Positions 41,991 to 50,897 of a stretch of DNA of 64,000 nucleotides are shown piece by piece. Where the stretch lies: positions 106,127-170,126 of the forward strand of contig NZ_JACSCH020000016.1 in assembly GCF_014451325.2 (NCBI RefSeq), read 5' to 3'. Both the position numbers and the translations under genes were made by a program. The stretch's first letter is position 1. Every line of letters starts with the position of its first letter. This DNA comes from Streptomyces sp. CB02980. GTDB taxonomy: Bacteria > Actinomycetota > Actinomycetes > Streptomycetales > Streptomycetaceae. Below the pieces are notes generated by a model that worked only from the letters and a program-made list of their open reading frames with translations, did no database searches and was not told where the DNA came from.

Positions 41991-43510
41991 GCCATGCCTC
42001 CGTCGTGCGGGTGGGGAATCTGGTGCGGGACCCGGGGCTCTTCGGCGGCCTCGGACGCGGTGGCCGCGGCGCTCGCCTCGCGCTCGGACACGACGTCCCG
42101 TACGGCGTCGAGGACGCCCCGGTAGCCGGAACAGCGGCACAGGTTGCCCGCGAGCGCCTGGCGGGTCTCGAGTTCGGTGGGGGCGTGGTTGCCCGCAAGG
42201 AGGTCATGCACGGTCATGCACATGCCGGGGATGCAGAAGCCGCACTGGACGGTGCCGCACTTGGCCATGGCCCGCTGTACGTCCGAGGGCTCTCCGTCGA
42301 CCGCGAGGCCCTCGACCGTCCGCACCTCGCTCCCGGCGGCGGTCGCCGCGGGGACCAGGCAGGAGGCGACGAGCCGGCCGTCGACCTGCACGTTGCACGC
42401 ACCGCACTCGCCCTGCGAGCAGCCGTCCTTCGCCCCGGCGAGGCCGAGGCGCTCACGCAGGACGTAGAGCAGCGACTCGCCGATCCAGGAGCCGGTGACG
42501 GGGCGGTCGGCGCCGTTGACCCGGAGGGTGTACGAGGTGTGGGGGTGCTCGTCGCTGTCGGTGGAGGCGGCGAGGCTCGCGTCGGGCGCGGCAGGCGCGG
42601 CGGGGTTCGCCGCAGCGGGCTCGGGGGCGATGTCCGCCTCCGGCGCCCGGCCGGACGCGTCGGAGGGGTCGGACGCGTCGGCCGTGTCCGGCTCACCGTC
42701 CGTCTCCCGCGCCTCCGACGGCTCCGCCGTCCCGCTCGCCGGGCTCGCGCCCCGCTCCTCCCCGGCTTCCGCCGCGGCGCCGGTGCCGGCGGTGTCCGCC
42801 GCAGCCTCCGCGACCGCTTCCGCGATCCGTTCCACGACCGGTTCGGCGGCCGGCTCCTCCGGCAGTGCCCACGGGGCCGGGGCGCCGCCCGGCAGGGTCG
42901 CCGGGGCCTCCGCGTACGGCCGGACGGCCGAGGCGCCGAAGTCGCCCGACTCCTCGGCGGAACCCGCCTCTTCGGCCACCTCGGACATGTCCGGTACGAC
43001 CGGAATCTCCCACTGGCCCGTGGTGCCAGAGGCGGCGGACGCCGTCGTCTCCGTCATCTCCGTGAAGCGCCACTCGGACGTCGCGTGCGGGTCCTGATCG
43101 AAATGCTCGGCGTACTCCGTGCGCCCGGCGTGCCCTGCCTGGCCGGCCGCATACCCGGCCTGCTCAGCGGCGTACCCGCGCTGCCCGGCGTACCCGCCCT
43201 GCTCGCCGTAGCCGCCCTGCTCCGCGTACTCCGTCCCGTCGAAGTACTGCGTCTGCTCCGCCTGCGTCGGCAGGTGGACGTTCCAGGCACCCGTCGCCGA
43301 CGGGTCGGTCACGGCCGGGGTGAGCGGCTGCAGCGGGGTGATCATCGGCGGTACGTAGCCGTGGCCGGGCGCCTCCAGGGGGACGCCGTCGAGCATGAAG
43401 TCGGGCGGCAGCTGGACGAACGCGGTGGCGTCGCCGTCGTACCCCTCGCTCTGCGGGATCGGCTCCCAGCCGCCGGAATCCTGCTGCTGACGCTGCTGTT
43501 CGTTGCTCAC
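41987..43510 (-). CDS. 2Fe-2S subunit of the hydroxylase with long N-terminal extension
   Basis: 507 residues, about three times the usual length. Residues about 325-507 are the standard subunit: plant-type ferredoxin cluster GCSQGECGACNVQVDGRLVASC and the second cluster KCGTVQCGFCIPGM...GNLCRCSGYR. The first 324 residues are low complexity: Gln/Ser-rich head, Tyr/Gln/Gly repeats (YAEQGGYGEQGGYAGQRGYA), then Ala/Glu/Pro-rich acidic sequence. No break in frame or change in codon bias is seen. GTG start overlaps the FAD-subunit stop (GTGA). An internal start near residue 320 would give a normal-sized protein, but no ribosome site was evident. Confidence 0.85.
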   Translation of the reverse strand: MSNEQQRQQQDSGGWEPIPQSEGYDGDATAFVQLPPDFMLDGVPLEAPGHGYVPPMITPLQPLTPAVTDPSATGAWNVHLPTQAEQTQYFDGTEYAEQGGYGEQGGYAGQRGYAAEQAGYAAGQAGHAGRTEYAEHFDQDPHATSEWRFTEMTETTASAASGTTGQWEIPVVPDMSEVAEEAGSAEESGDFGASAVRPYAEAPATLPGGAPAPWALPEEPAAEPVVERIAEAVAEAAADTAGTGAAAEAGEERGASPASGTAEPSEARETDGEPDTADASDPSDASGRAPEADIAPEPAAANPAAPAAPDASLAASTDSDEHPHTSYTLRVNGADRPVTGSWIGESLLYVLRERLGLAGAKDGCSQGECGACNVQVDGRLVASCLVPAATAAGSEVRTVEGLAVDGEPSDVQRAMAKCGTVQCGFCIPGMCMTVHDLLAGNHAPTELETRQALAGNLCRCSGYRGVLDAVRDVVSEREASAAATASEAAEEPRVPHQIPHPHDGGMA

Positions 43511-44382
43511 GACAGTGCCCTCCCCAGTGCCCGTCGGGCGAGTGCGGCGACGGTGCGCCGCAGGTGCAGTACGGCCGGGGGCAACACTTCGTCGCCCGGC
43601 GGGTCCGGGATGCAGGCGGCGGCGACGTACTCGCCGAAGGCCGCGAGCGCCTCGGGGGCGAGCCCCCGGTCGTTGTCCCAGTCCACCAGCGAGGCGATCC
43701 AGCGCTCGGCCTCCAGCGGGCGCAGCGGCATCGGCGCGACGGCGCCGACCGCGCAGCGCACCCCGCGCCTGGCCGGGTCGAGGACGACGGCGACGGAGGC
43801 GGTGGCACGGGCCGGTCCGGTCCGGCCGGTGGCCTTGACGAAGACCTGCGGGGCGTGGAGCAGGGGGACGCGGACGAAGGCGACGAGTTCGCCGGGGGCC
43901 AGCAGGTCGCGGCCGGCGAGCAGGTGGGAGACGGGGATCTCGCGGCTGCCGAGCGGTCCGAGGACGACCAGGTCGGCCTCCAGGGCGGCGAGGACGGGCA
44001 GCGAGTCGCCGGTGGGCGCGGCGGTGACGACGTTGCCGCCGAGGGTGCCCGCGTTGCGGATCTGGGGCGGTCCGGCGGCGCGGGAGGCGGCGGCGAGGGC
44101 GGGGATGAGGGCGGCGAAGTCGGGGCGGCCCATGCGCGCGTGGGTGAGGCCCGCGCCGAGCAGTGCGTGGCCGTCCTGGTACTGCCAGCCGCGGATCTCG
44201 TTGATGCGGCTCAGACCGACCAGTCCGGCGGGGCGGAGCTGCCCCTTGTTGACGGCTGCCATCAGGTCGGTGCCACCGGCGACGGGGACGGCGGCCGGCA
44301 TGGCCGTGAGCGCTGCCACGGCCTCGTCGAGCGAGGCGGGCAGCGTCACGGACTGCGCCGTCTGTGGTGCGTGCGTGGTCAA
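43507..44382 (-). CDS. FAD-binding (medium) subunit of the hydroxylase
   Basis: 291 residues. FAD_binding_5 motifs: VPVAGGTDLMAAVNKG near residue 34-48 and IRNAGTLGGNVVTAAPTGDSLPVLAAL (the pyrophosphate loop), then the CO-dehydrogenase-flavoprotein C-terminal domain (GRTGPARATASVAVVLD). Passes electrons from the Mo/Fe-S subunits to NAD+ or another acceptor. The start is taken as TTG at 44382, 9 bases after GGAAGG; the open frame continues to 44493 without similarity. First gene of the three-gene operon. Confidence 0.85.
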   Translation of the reverse strand: MTTHAPQTAQSVTLPASLDEAVAALTAMPAAVPVAGGTDLMAAVNKGQLRPAGLVGLSRINEIRGWQYQDGHALLGAGLTHARMGRPDFAALIPALAAASRAAGPPQIRNAGTLGGNVVTAAPTGDSLPVLAALEADLVVLGPLGSREIPVSHLLAGRDLLAPGELVAFVRVPLLHAPQVFVKATGRTGPARATASVAVVLDPARRGVRCAVGAVAPMPLRPLEAERWIASLVDWDNDRGLAPEALAAFGEYVAAACIPDPPGDEVLPPAVLHLRRTVAALARRALGRALS

Positions 44383-44607
44383 CCCGCTGCCCCTTCCCGG
44401 TGTCCCGGTGGTCCCCGAATGTGCCCGGCGGTCGCGCCTGCGTGTGGGCGTACCGTACGTGCTCACAGGCCGGACGTGGCAACTCTGGCACATCTTCCGA
44501 GCGGTCCGGCGCGAGGGCCCGTGAAGGACTGTTCCGTCCCGGACGCCCCCACGAGTGACGGTAACTTCCGTTTCGCCGCTCTTGGGTGAAGGGAGATGTC
44601 GGGTCCC

Positions 44608-46320
44608 TCACACGATCGGGGGCGTGCCTTCCCGAGGTCGTCCCACGACTCCGGGGCGCTGCTGTCGGGGGTGGGGTCCGGCGGGCGGGCGGTAGTCCAC
44701 GCCGAGGGCGTCCAGGCGCGTGTAGTGGGTGTGCATCCGGCGTGCGAAGGCCGGGTAGTCGCGCGCCTCCGGCGCGGGCAGGGCGGACCAGGCGACCTCG
44801 GCGAAGGCGGCGAGGCGCGGGAAGACCTGGTAGTCGACGCGGGACCGGTTCTCCATCACCTCGGTCCAGACGTTGGCCTGGGTTCCCAGGATGTGGGCGG
44901 CGGCCTCCGGCGAGAGGCCCGGCGGGACGGGCTCGAAGCGGTAGACGTCCTCCAGGGTGCGGACGTACCCGATGGGCATCGGTTCCTCCTCGCCCGGCGC
45001 CTGACGGTGGTCCAGGTACACCTGCTGCTCGGGGCACATGACGACGTCGTGGCCGGCCTCGGCGGCGGCGATCCCGCCCCCGTATCCCCGCCAGGACGAC
45101 ACGGCCGCGCCGTCGGCGAGGCCGCCCTCCAGGATCTCGTCCCAGCCGATGAGCCGTCGGCCGCGGGCGGCGAGCCAGCGGTCGAAGTGGCGGATGAACC
45201 AGGACTGGAGCTCGTCCTCGTCGGCGAGCCCGAGTTCCCTGATGCGGGCCTGGGCGGCCGGGGAGGCCTTCCACTGGTCCTTGGGGCACTCGTCGCCGCC
45301 GACGTGGACGAAGGGTGACGTGGCCGCCGGGAAGAGGTCGAGGACCTCCTCGAAGACGCCCTCGTAGAAGCGCAGGACGGCTTCGGTGGGGGCGAGGACG
45401 TTGGGGTTGACGCCCCAGGTGTCCCAGACGGTGAGGGCGGCGGTGTCGACGACGTCGGTGTTGCCGAGTTCGGGGTACGCGGCGATGGCGGCCTGCGAGT
45501 GTCCGGGGAGGTCGATCTCGGGGACGACGGTGATGTGCCGCTCGGCGGCGTACGCGACGATCTCGCGGATGTCGTCCTGGGTGTAGAACCCGCCGTGCGG
45601 GGTGTCGTCCCAGAGGGGCGAGGCGCGGTGGCCCCACTTGCTGCGGGCCCGCCAGGAGCCGACCCCGGTGAGCCGGGGGTGGCGCTTGATCTCGATGCGC
45701 CAGCCCTGGTCGTCGGTGAGGTGGAAGTGGAAGACGTTGAGCTTGTGGGCGGCGAGCAGGTCGAGGTAGCGCAGGACGTCGTCCTTGGGCATGAAGTGCC
45801 GGGAGACGTCGAGCATGAGGCCGCGCCAGCCGAAGCGGGGCCGGTCCTCGACCGTCACGTACGGGAGGTCCCCGGCCCCGCCGGCCACGGGCGCCCTGCG
45901 GTACGCCTCCGGGCCGAGCAGCTGACGGAGGGTCTGGGCGCCCCAGAACACCCCGGCGGGGCCGCCGCCCTCGACGACGACGGCGGCGTCGGGGTTCTCC
46001 GTGGTGAGGCGGTAGCCCTCGGGGCCGTGCTCCCGCTCCACGTCCTCGCTGACGCGCAGCCGGATCGCGTGCGGGCCGGTGCCGTCGGCGAACGGCAGGC
46101 CGGTGGCGGCGCCGAGGACGGTGCGCAGCCAGCGGGCCGTGGACCCGGTGCCGGGTCCGGCGTCGAGGGTGGTCCGCTCGTCGAGCGAGAAGTGGCCCGG
46201 GGAGTCCCCGCGCACCTCTTGGAGGAGCGGCGCCGGGATCAGGTCCGTGCCGGGGTACGGGTCGGTGGTCGTCGCGTCAGAGCGATCGGTGGTCATCGCG
46301 TCGGTCCGGTCGGCGGTCAT
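44608..46320 (-). CDS. Beta-N-acetylhexosaminidase, GH20
   Basis: 570 residues. N-terminal GH20b domain and catalytic (beta/alpha)8 barrel with RGLMLDVSRHFMPKDDVLRYLDLLAAHKLNVFHFHLTDDQGWRIEI and the catalytic Asp-Glu pair D343-E344 in VHVGGDECP. Removes terminal GlcNAc/GalNAc from chitooligosaccharides by substrate-assisted catalysis. No signal peptide, and the N-terminus has a small duplication (TADRTDAMTTDRSDATTTD), so it is probably cytoplasmic, acting on imported oligosaccharides. Last gene of an operon with its own ABC importer. Confidence 0.93.
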   Translation of the reverse strand: MTADRTDAMTTDRSDATTTDPYPGTDLIPAPLLQEVRGDSPGHFSLDERTTLDAGPGTGSTARWLRTVLGAATGLPFADGTGPHAIRLRVSEDVEREHGPEGYRLTTENPDAAVVVEGGGPAGVFWGAQTLRQLLGPEAYRRAPVAGGAGDLPYVTVEDRPRFGWRGLMLDVSRHFMPKDDVLRYLDLLAAHKLNVFHFHLTDDQGWRIEIKRHPRLTGVGSWRARSKWGHRASPLWDDTPHGGFYTQDDIREIVAYAAERHITVVPEIDLPGHSQAAIAAYPELGNTDVVDTAALTVWDTWGVNPNVLAPTEAVLRFYEGVFEEVLDLFPAATSPFVHVGGDECPKDQWKASPAAQARIRELGLADEDELQSWFIRHFDRWLAARGRRLIGWDEILEGGLADGAAVSSWRGYGGGIAAAEAGHDVVMCPEQQVYLDHRQAPGEEEPMPIGYVRTLEDVYRFEPVPPGLSPEAAAHILGTQANVWTEVMENRSRVDYQVFPRLAAFAEVAWSALPAPEARDYPAFARRMHTHYTRLDALGVDYRPPAGPHPRQQRPGVVGRPREGTPPIV

Positions 46321-46324
46321 CGCG

Positions 46325-47173
46325 TCAGTCCTTCACCGCCCCGCCCAGTCCCGAGACCAGGCGGCGCTGTACGAGTACGAAGAAGACGAGCACCGGAACG
46401 GTCATCACGGTCGAGCCGGCCATGATGCCTCCCCAGTCGTTCTCGTCGGGCTTGAAGAAGACGAGCAGGGCCATGGGCAGCGTCGACTGCGAGGTGTCGC
46501 TGATGATGAACGACTTGGCGAAGAGGAAGTCGTTCCAGGTGGAGATGAACGAGAAGACGCTGGTGGCGACGAGGCCGGGGAAGACCAGCGGGAAGAGGAT
46601 CTGCCACAGGAACCGGGTCCGGCTCGCCCCGTCGATCTGGGCCTGCTCCTCCAGGGCCTCCGGTACCGCCTTGACGAAGCCGCGCAGCATCCAGATCGCG
46701 AACGGCAGCGAGAAGGCGATGTGCGGCAGGATCAGCGAGCCGAGGGTGTTGAGCTGGCCGGCGTCCCGCATGAGGAAGAAGAGCGGGATGGTGAGGGCCT
46801 CCACCGGCACCATCTGGGCGACCAGGAACATGATCAGGAGCGTCGTCCGGAACCTGAAGCGGAACCGGGTGACGGCCGTCGCCGCGAGGAAGGCGATCAG
46901 CGCGGAGGCGAGGACGACCGTGCCCGCCACGATCAGCGAGTTCAGGAAGTAGCGGCCGAACTCCTGCTGTTCGAAGACGCGCCGGAACGAGTCGAGCGAC
47001 GGGGAGAGCGTCCACGGCCTCGGCTCGGTGGACTGGATCTCACCGGCCGGCTTGAAGGCCGACAGGACCATCCAGTACAGCGGGAAGGCGACGGCGGCCG
47101 CGACGAGCAGGGTGACGGCCTCGGCGGCGAGGCGTCCGGGGCGGCGGACGCGGAGAACGGACGTGGCGCTCAC
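46325..47173 (-). CDS. ABC sugar transporter permease, MalG type
   Basis: 282 residues, six membrane helices. The EAA loop coupling to the ATPase reads EALEEQAQIDGASRTRFLWQILFPLVFPG. GTG start overlaps the stop of the upstream permease (GTGA) and the stop lies 4 bp before the GH20 start. Imports a chitin-type oligosaccharide, judging by the hexosaminidase in the operon. No ATPase gene is present; such CUT1 systems in Streptomyces share MsiK, encoded elsewhere. Confidence 0.92.
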   Translation of the reverse strand: MSATSVLRVRRPGRLAAEAVTLLVAAAVAFPLYWMVLSAFKPAGEIQSTEPRPWTLSPSLDSFRRVFEQQEFGRYFLNSLIVAGTVVLASALIAFLAATAVTRFRFRFRTTLLIMFLVAQMVPVEALTIPLFFLMRDAGQLNTLGSLILPHIAFSLPFAIWMLRGFVKAVPEALEEQAQIDGASRTRFLWQILFPLVFPGLVATSVFSFISTWNDFLFAKSFIISDTSQSTLPMALLVFFKPDENDWGGIMAGSTVMTVPVLVFFVLVQRRLVSGLGGAVKD

Positions 47174-48132
47174 AGTTCTTCTCCCTGACGTCGCAGCAGG
47201 CGCAGGTAGACGAGCGTCACGGCCAGCAGGATCAGCAGCATGACGACGCCGATCGCCGAGCCCAGGCTGTACTGGGACGAGGCGAAGGCCTTCTGGTAGG
47301 CGTACACGTTGAGGACGAGGTTCTGGCCGGCGATGCCGCCGCCGTTCGTCATCACGTAGATCTGGGTGAAGACCTTGAAGTCCCAGATGATCGACTGGAT
47401 CGTGACGACGACCAGGATCGGCCGGAGCACCGGCGCCATGACCGAGCGCCAGATCCGCCACTGCGAGGCGCCGTCGAGGGCGGCGGCCTCCAGGACCTCG
47501 GACGGGATGGCCTTGATGCCGGCGTAGACGGTGACCATCACGAACGGGAAGGAACACCAGACGACTTCGAGGAGGACGAGGGCGAAGGCGCTGTACCGCC
47601 CGTACGTCCAGGAGAAGTCGCCAAGCCCGAGCAGCTTGTTGACGGGGCCGAAGTCGGGGTCGAAGAGGAAGACCCAGACCGTGGAGCCGGTGATCGCGGG
47701 CGTGGCCCAGGCGCCGAGCGCGGCCATCATCAGGACGAACCGCGGCAGGGCACGCACGCGCGTGAGGAGTACGGCGAGGGCGCAGCCGACGGCGAGCGTG
47801 GTGACGACGCAGGCGGCGGCGAAGAGGACGGTGGCGAGGAGGACCTGCCGGAACCGGGGGTCGGCGAAGAGGGTCGTGTAGTTGCCGAAGCCCTTGAACG
47901 AGGTGGGTTCGCCGCCGCTGACCTGGGCCTGGGTGTACTCCAGGAAGGAGATCAGGCCGAGCTGGTAGACGGGGTAGACGAGGAGTCCGCCGAGGACGGC
48001 GAGGGCGGGCAGCAGGTACAGCCAGGGGGTCCAGGGGCGGTGGCCCCTGGGGCCGCCGCGCCGGGCCGGCCGGGGGGCCGGGGGCCTGGTCGCACCCGGC
48101 CGCTTCTCGGTGACGGTGAGCTGGGTCGTCAT
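47170..48132 (-). CDS. ABC sugar transporter permease, MalF type
   Basis: 320 residues with six helices after a basic, proline-rich N-terminus. EAA loop SEVLEAAALDGASQWRIWRSVMAPVLRP. Partner of the MalG-type permease downstream (4-bp overlap) and of the binding protein upstream (5 bp between genes). Confidence 0.92.
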   Translation of the reverse strand: MTTQLTVTEKRPGATRPPAPRPARRGGPRGHRPWTPWLYLLPALAVLGGLLVYPVYQLGLISFLEYTQAQVSGGEPTSFKGFGNYTTLFADPRFRQVLLATVLFAAACVVTTLAVGCALAVLLTRVRALPRFVLMMAALGAWATPAITGSTVWVFLFDPDFGPVNKLLGLGDFSWTYGRYSAFALVLLEVVWCSFPFVMVTVYAGIKAIPSEVLEAAALDGASQWRIWRSVMAPVLRPILVVVTIQSIIWDFKVFTQIYVMTNGGGIAGQNLVLNVYAYQKAFASSQYSLGSAIGVVMLLILLAVTLVYLRLLRRQGEEL

Positions 48133-48137
48133 GCGGC

Positions 48138-49481
48138 TCAGCCCGCCGGCGCGAAGGCCGCGTCCATCTTCTTCGCCGCGTCGTCGGCCGCCGCCTTGAC
48201 GTCCTTACGGCCGCTGACGACCTCCTGGAACATCGTGGGCAGGACGAGGGAGGCGTCGATCTGACCCCAGCCGGGGGACGCCGGGACGAACCTGGTGCCG
48301 GCGCCGAGGGTGTCGATGAACGGCTTCACGAAGGGCTGCCGCTGGGCGGCGGCGGTCCGGACGTCGGTGTACGTGGGGAGGAAGCCCATCGCGTCGAAGA
48401 GCCTGCCCTGGGTCTCCTTGCCGGTGAGGGACTTGAGGAGGTCGACGGCGAGGCTGCGGTGGGAGGTGCTCTTGAGGACGCCGATGTTGTTGCCGCCCGC
48501 GAAGGCCGGGGCGATGGAGCCGGGGGTGGTGCCGGGCAGCGGGACGACGGCGTACTTGCCCTTCACGGTGCCGGCCTCGACGGCGGCGTGGCTGAAGTCG
48601 CCGCCGATGGCCATGGCGGCCTTGCCCGAGGCGAAGGCGGTGACGGTGGCGTTGCCGCCCATCTGGGCGCACTTGGCGGCGGGGCAGTTGTCGTCGCCGA
48701 AGAGCGAGGTGTAGGTGCTGATGCCCTTGACGGCGGCCTCGCTGTTGACGGCGGCCTTGTACGCGTCGCCGTTCGCGGTGGCGAGTTCGCCGCCGGCCGC
48801 CCAGACGAAGGGCATGGCCCCGTAGGTGTACGCGCCTCCGACGGCGATGCCGTACAGCTCGGGCTTGGCCTTGCGGATCTTCTTGGCGGTGGAGACGAGT
48901 TCGGCCTGGCTCTTGGGGGCGGTGAGGCCGAGTTCCCCGAACACGTCGGTGCGGTAGTACAGGGCGCGGACGCCGACGAACAGCGGGGCGCCGTAGACCT
49001 TTCCGCCGACGGTGACGGACTGCTTGGCGGTGGGGTCGGTGTCCTTGGCCTCGTCCCAGGCGCCGAACTCGGTGCTGATGTCGGCGAGTCCGCCGTCCTT
49101 GACGTATCCGGCGGTGTCGGTGTTGCCGTACTCGATGAGGTCGGGGGCCGACTCGGGGTCGTTGAAGGCGGCCTTGACGCGCTGGGCGCGGGTCTCGACG
49201 GGTATGTACTCGACCTCGACCTTCGCGCCCTGGTGCTGCTTCTCGAAGGCGGCGACGGCCTGTGCGACGACCTGCTCCTTGGGCTTGTTGCTCACCTCCT
49301 GGAAGAGCCAGACCCGCAGGGTGCCGGTCTTCTCGTCCGTCGTGGCCTTGCCGTCGGACGTCTGGGGCGCGCAGGCCGTGGCGGTCAGGCCGGCCAGCAG
49401 AACTGCGGCCGCCGTGGCGGCGATGGGGGTCCCCCCTGCTCGAGCGAAGCCGAGAGTTCGGGGGAGGGCAGAAAGCTTCAT
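48138..49481 (-). CDS. ABC sugar-binding lipoprotein, CUT1 type
   Basis: 447 residues. Lipoprotein signal peptide with lipobox LTATAC-AP (Cys37). SBP_bac_1 fold: TLRVWLFQEV start, ESAPDLIEYGNTDTAGYVKDGGL, GGAYTYGAMPFVWAAGG and PASPGWGQIDASL. Binds the oligosaccharide outside the membrane and passes it to the two permeases. Residues about 6-19 of the signal peptide (RTLGFARAGGTP) are encoded by a REP-like palindrome (49425-49464). First gene of the operon; a DasR-like site lies about 105 bp upstream. Confidence 0.92.
   Translation of the reverse strand: MKLSALPRTLGFARAGGTPIAATAAAVLLAGLTATACAPQTSDGKATTDEKTGTLRVWLFQEVSNKPKEQVVAQAVAAFEKQHQGAKVEVEYIPVETRAQRVKAAFNDPESAPDLIEYGNTDTAGYVKDGGLADISTEFGAWDEAKDTDPTAKQSVTVGGKVYGAPLFVGVRALYYRTDVFGELGLTAPKSQAELVSTAKKIRKAKPELYGIAVGGAYTYGAMPFVWAAGGELATANGDAYKAAVNSEAAVKGISTYTSLFGDDNCPAAKCAQMGGNATVTAFASGKAAMAIGGDFSHAAVEAGTVKGKYAVVPLPGTTPGSIAPAFAGGNNIGVLKSTSHRSLAVDLLKSLTGKETQGRLFDAMGFLPTYTDVRTAAAQRQPFVKPFIDTLGAGTRFVPASPGWGQIDASLVLPTMFQEVVSGRKDVKAAADDAAKKMDAAFAPAG
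49425..49464. repeat. REP-like palindrome inside the signal-peptide coding sequence
   Basis: GGGGGTCCCCCC-TGCTCGAG-CGAAGCCGAGAG-TTCGGGGG. I recall this sequence as a frequent interspersed repeat in Streptomyces genomes (usually intergenic). A shorter relative lies at 60888-60912. Confidence 0.65.
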
Positions 49482-49505
49482 GACGGATCCCCTCCGGATG
49501 CGTGC

Positions 49506-49513
49506 GTTGCAAC
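49506..49513. promoter_or_regulatory. GTTGCAAC palindrome before the sugar-binding gene
   Basis: A perfect 8-bp palindrome 25 bp upstream of the start, followed by related GCGCAA/TTGCGC words. Such TTGCxxGCAA cores are typical of LacI- or ROK-type sugar repressor sites; no repressor gene adjoins. Confidence 0.35.
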
Positions 49514-49581
49514 ATGCGCAATGCGCGTTTCGTTCTGCACAACACGCGTGAGGTTAGGCGCGCCTCCGGTGGCCCGACAAG

Positions 49582-49597
49582 AGGTCTCGACCACCTC
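49582..49597. promoter_or_regulatory. DasR-like (dre) site
   Basis: On the minus strand it reads GAGGTGGTCGAGACCT from 49597. The core TGGTC-GA-GACC matches the dre consensus TGGTCTAGACCA except for one central base and the last A. It lies about 105 bp before the sugar-binding protein of a GH20 operon, a plausible DasR target. Confidence 0.45.
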
Positions 49598-49656
49598 AAC
49601 CACTCCGTGACCGGCGGACGCACCCTGCGCAACGGCTCCGCGCACCGGAGAACGAA

Positions 49657-49700
49657 ACGGCCCCCGTCACCCGTACCGAAGTACGCGTGACGGGGGCCGT
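49657..49700. terminator. Terminator of the DUF3039 gene
   Basis: ACGGCCCCCGTCAC (49657-49670) and GTGACGGGGGCCGT (49687-49700) form a perfect 14-bp stem, 29 bp after the DUF3039 stop on the minus strand. Confidence 0.75.
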
Positions 49701-49729
49701 CCCCGACATTCCGGGACGTCAGGACACCT

Positions 49730-50017
49730 CTACTTGTCCTTGCCGCCCTTGTCCTTGTCGCCACCGCCGGCGCCCATGGAGTCGTAGATCTCCTTGCACA
49801 TCGGACAGACCGGGTACTTCTTGGGGTCGCGCCCCGGCACCCAGACCTTTCCGCACAGCGCCACGACGGGCGTGCCGTCGAGGGCGCTCGCCATGATCTT
49901 GTCCTTCTGGACGTAATGGGCGTAGCGCTCGTGGTCGCCGTCACCGTGGGACACCTGCGGCGTCGGCTCGACGAGGGTTCCCGTACCTGCCCCGCGCTCG
50001 GGCTCGAGAGTGCTCAT
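49730..50017 (-). CDS. DUF3039 family small zinc-ribbon-like protein
   Basis: 95 residues. The conserved block HERYAHYVQKDKIMASALDGTPVVALCGKVWVPGRDPKKYPVCPMC in outline carries C55, C71 and C74 plus H29/H34, a likely metal site. It ends in a Lys/Asp/Gly-rich tail. Actinobacterial family of unknown role. ATG at 50017 has no ribosome site; TACCCT lies 8 bases before it, so the mRNA may be leaderless. Confidence 0.85.
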   Translation of the reverse strand: MSTLEPERGAGTGTLVEPTPQVSHGDGDHERYAHYVQKDKIMASALDGTPVVALCGKVWVPGRDPKKYPVCPMCKEIYDSMGAGGGDKDKGGKDK

Positions 50018-50047
50018 AAGGGCCAAGGGTACTGAAAGTCGGGGCCC

Positions 50048-50608
50048 TCAGTTGAGGGAGGGATCGTCCGGGTACGTCGCGATCATCGCGAGCTCGCCGC
50101 GCTGCCGCCGGAGCACCTGCCGCCAGAGCGTCTCGGGCCGGGGCGAGGAGACGTCGCCGGGCTCCGACTCGACCACGTACCAGGCCCCGTCGCCGAGCTC
50201 GGTCTCCAGCTGGCCGGGGCCCCAGCCCGCGTACCCGGCGAAGATCCGCAGCGAGCCGAGGGCCGGTCCGAGCAGCTCGGGCGGGGTCTCCAGGTCGACC
50301 AGGCCGATCGCCCCGTGCACCCGCCGCCAACCGAGGGGCCCCTCGTCACCGGGGATCACGGCGACGCCGAGCGCGGCGTCGAGGGAGACCGGGCCGCCCT
50401 GGAAGACCACCCCGGGTTCGCCGGCGAGGCCGGCCCAGGGGGCGAGGATGTCGCCGACGGTCACCGGCGTCGGCCGGTTGAGGACCACACCGAGGGAGCC
50501 CTCGTCGTCGTGGTCGAGCAACAGCACCACCGCGCGGTCGAAATTCGGGTCCGCGAGGGCGGGGGTGGCGACGAGCAGCCGTCCTGTGAGCGAGGACACC
50601 TCGGTCAT
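50048..50608 (-). CDS. YqgE/AlgH family protein (UPF0301)
   Basis: 186 residues with the family signatures LTGRLLVATPALADPNFDRAVVLLLDHDDEGSLGVVLNRP, FQGGPVS and FAGYAGWGPGQLETEL. Widely conserved cytoplasmic protein of uncertain function. The ATG at 50608 starts at the point where family similarity begins; another in-frame ATG lies at 50617. Followed 30 bp later by DUF3039 on the same strand; divergent from murA. Confidence 0.9.
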   Translation of the reverse strand: MTEVSSLTGRLLVATPALADPNFDRAVVLLLDHDDEGSLGVVLNRPTPVTVGDILAPWAGLAGEPGVVFQGGPVSLDAALGVAVIPGDEGPLGWRRVHGAIGLVDLETPPELLGPALGSLRIFAGYAGWGPGQLETELGDGAWYVVESEPGDVSSPRPETLWRQVLRRQRGELAMIATYPDDPSLN

Positions 50609-50897
50609 GCGACACATGATCCCGCATCTTCGGCGTTCGCGGGGGGTCTCGGACGGTACCGAGGGGCGCGATGTCCGGAACTCGCCGACCGTCGCAGTTC
50701 AGAGGGGACGGGGCGGGCCCGTGACGGCGCCCGGGCGGCACAAGCGGACGGTAACGCTCCGCAAGATCATGAGAACAGAGGGTGTTGTGCCGAATTCATT
50801 ACATCTGACAGGCCCCCCGAGGCACCCAACAGAGGTCTCATGGCCCCTTACCCTTTTCACTGGCCACCCGACCGACCCACTCCGGAACGCGAGATTC

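Noticed and set aside
39666-44382. The molybdenum hydroxylase operon considered as carbon-monoxide dehydrogenase
   Set aside because: The large subunit lacks the CoxL active-site loop with Cys that marks form I enzymes, and no cox accessory genes adjoin.
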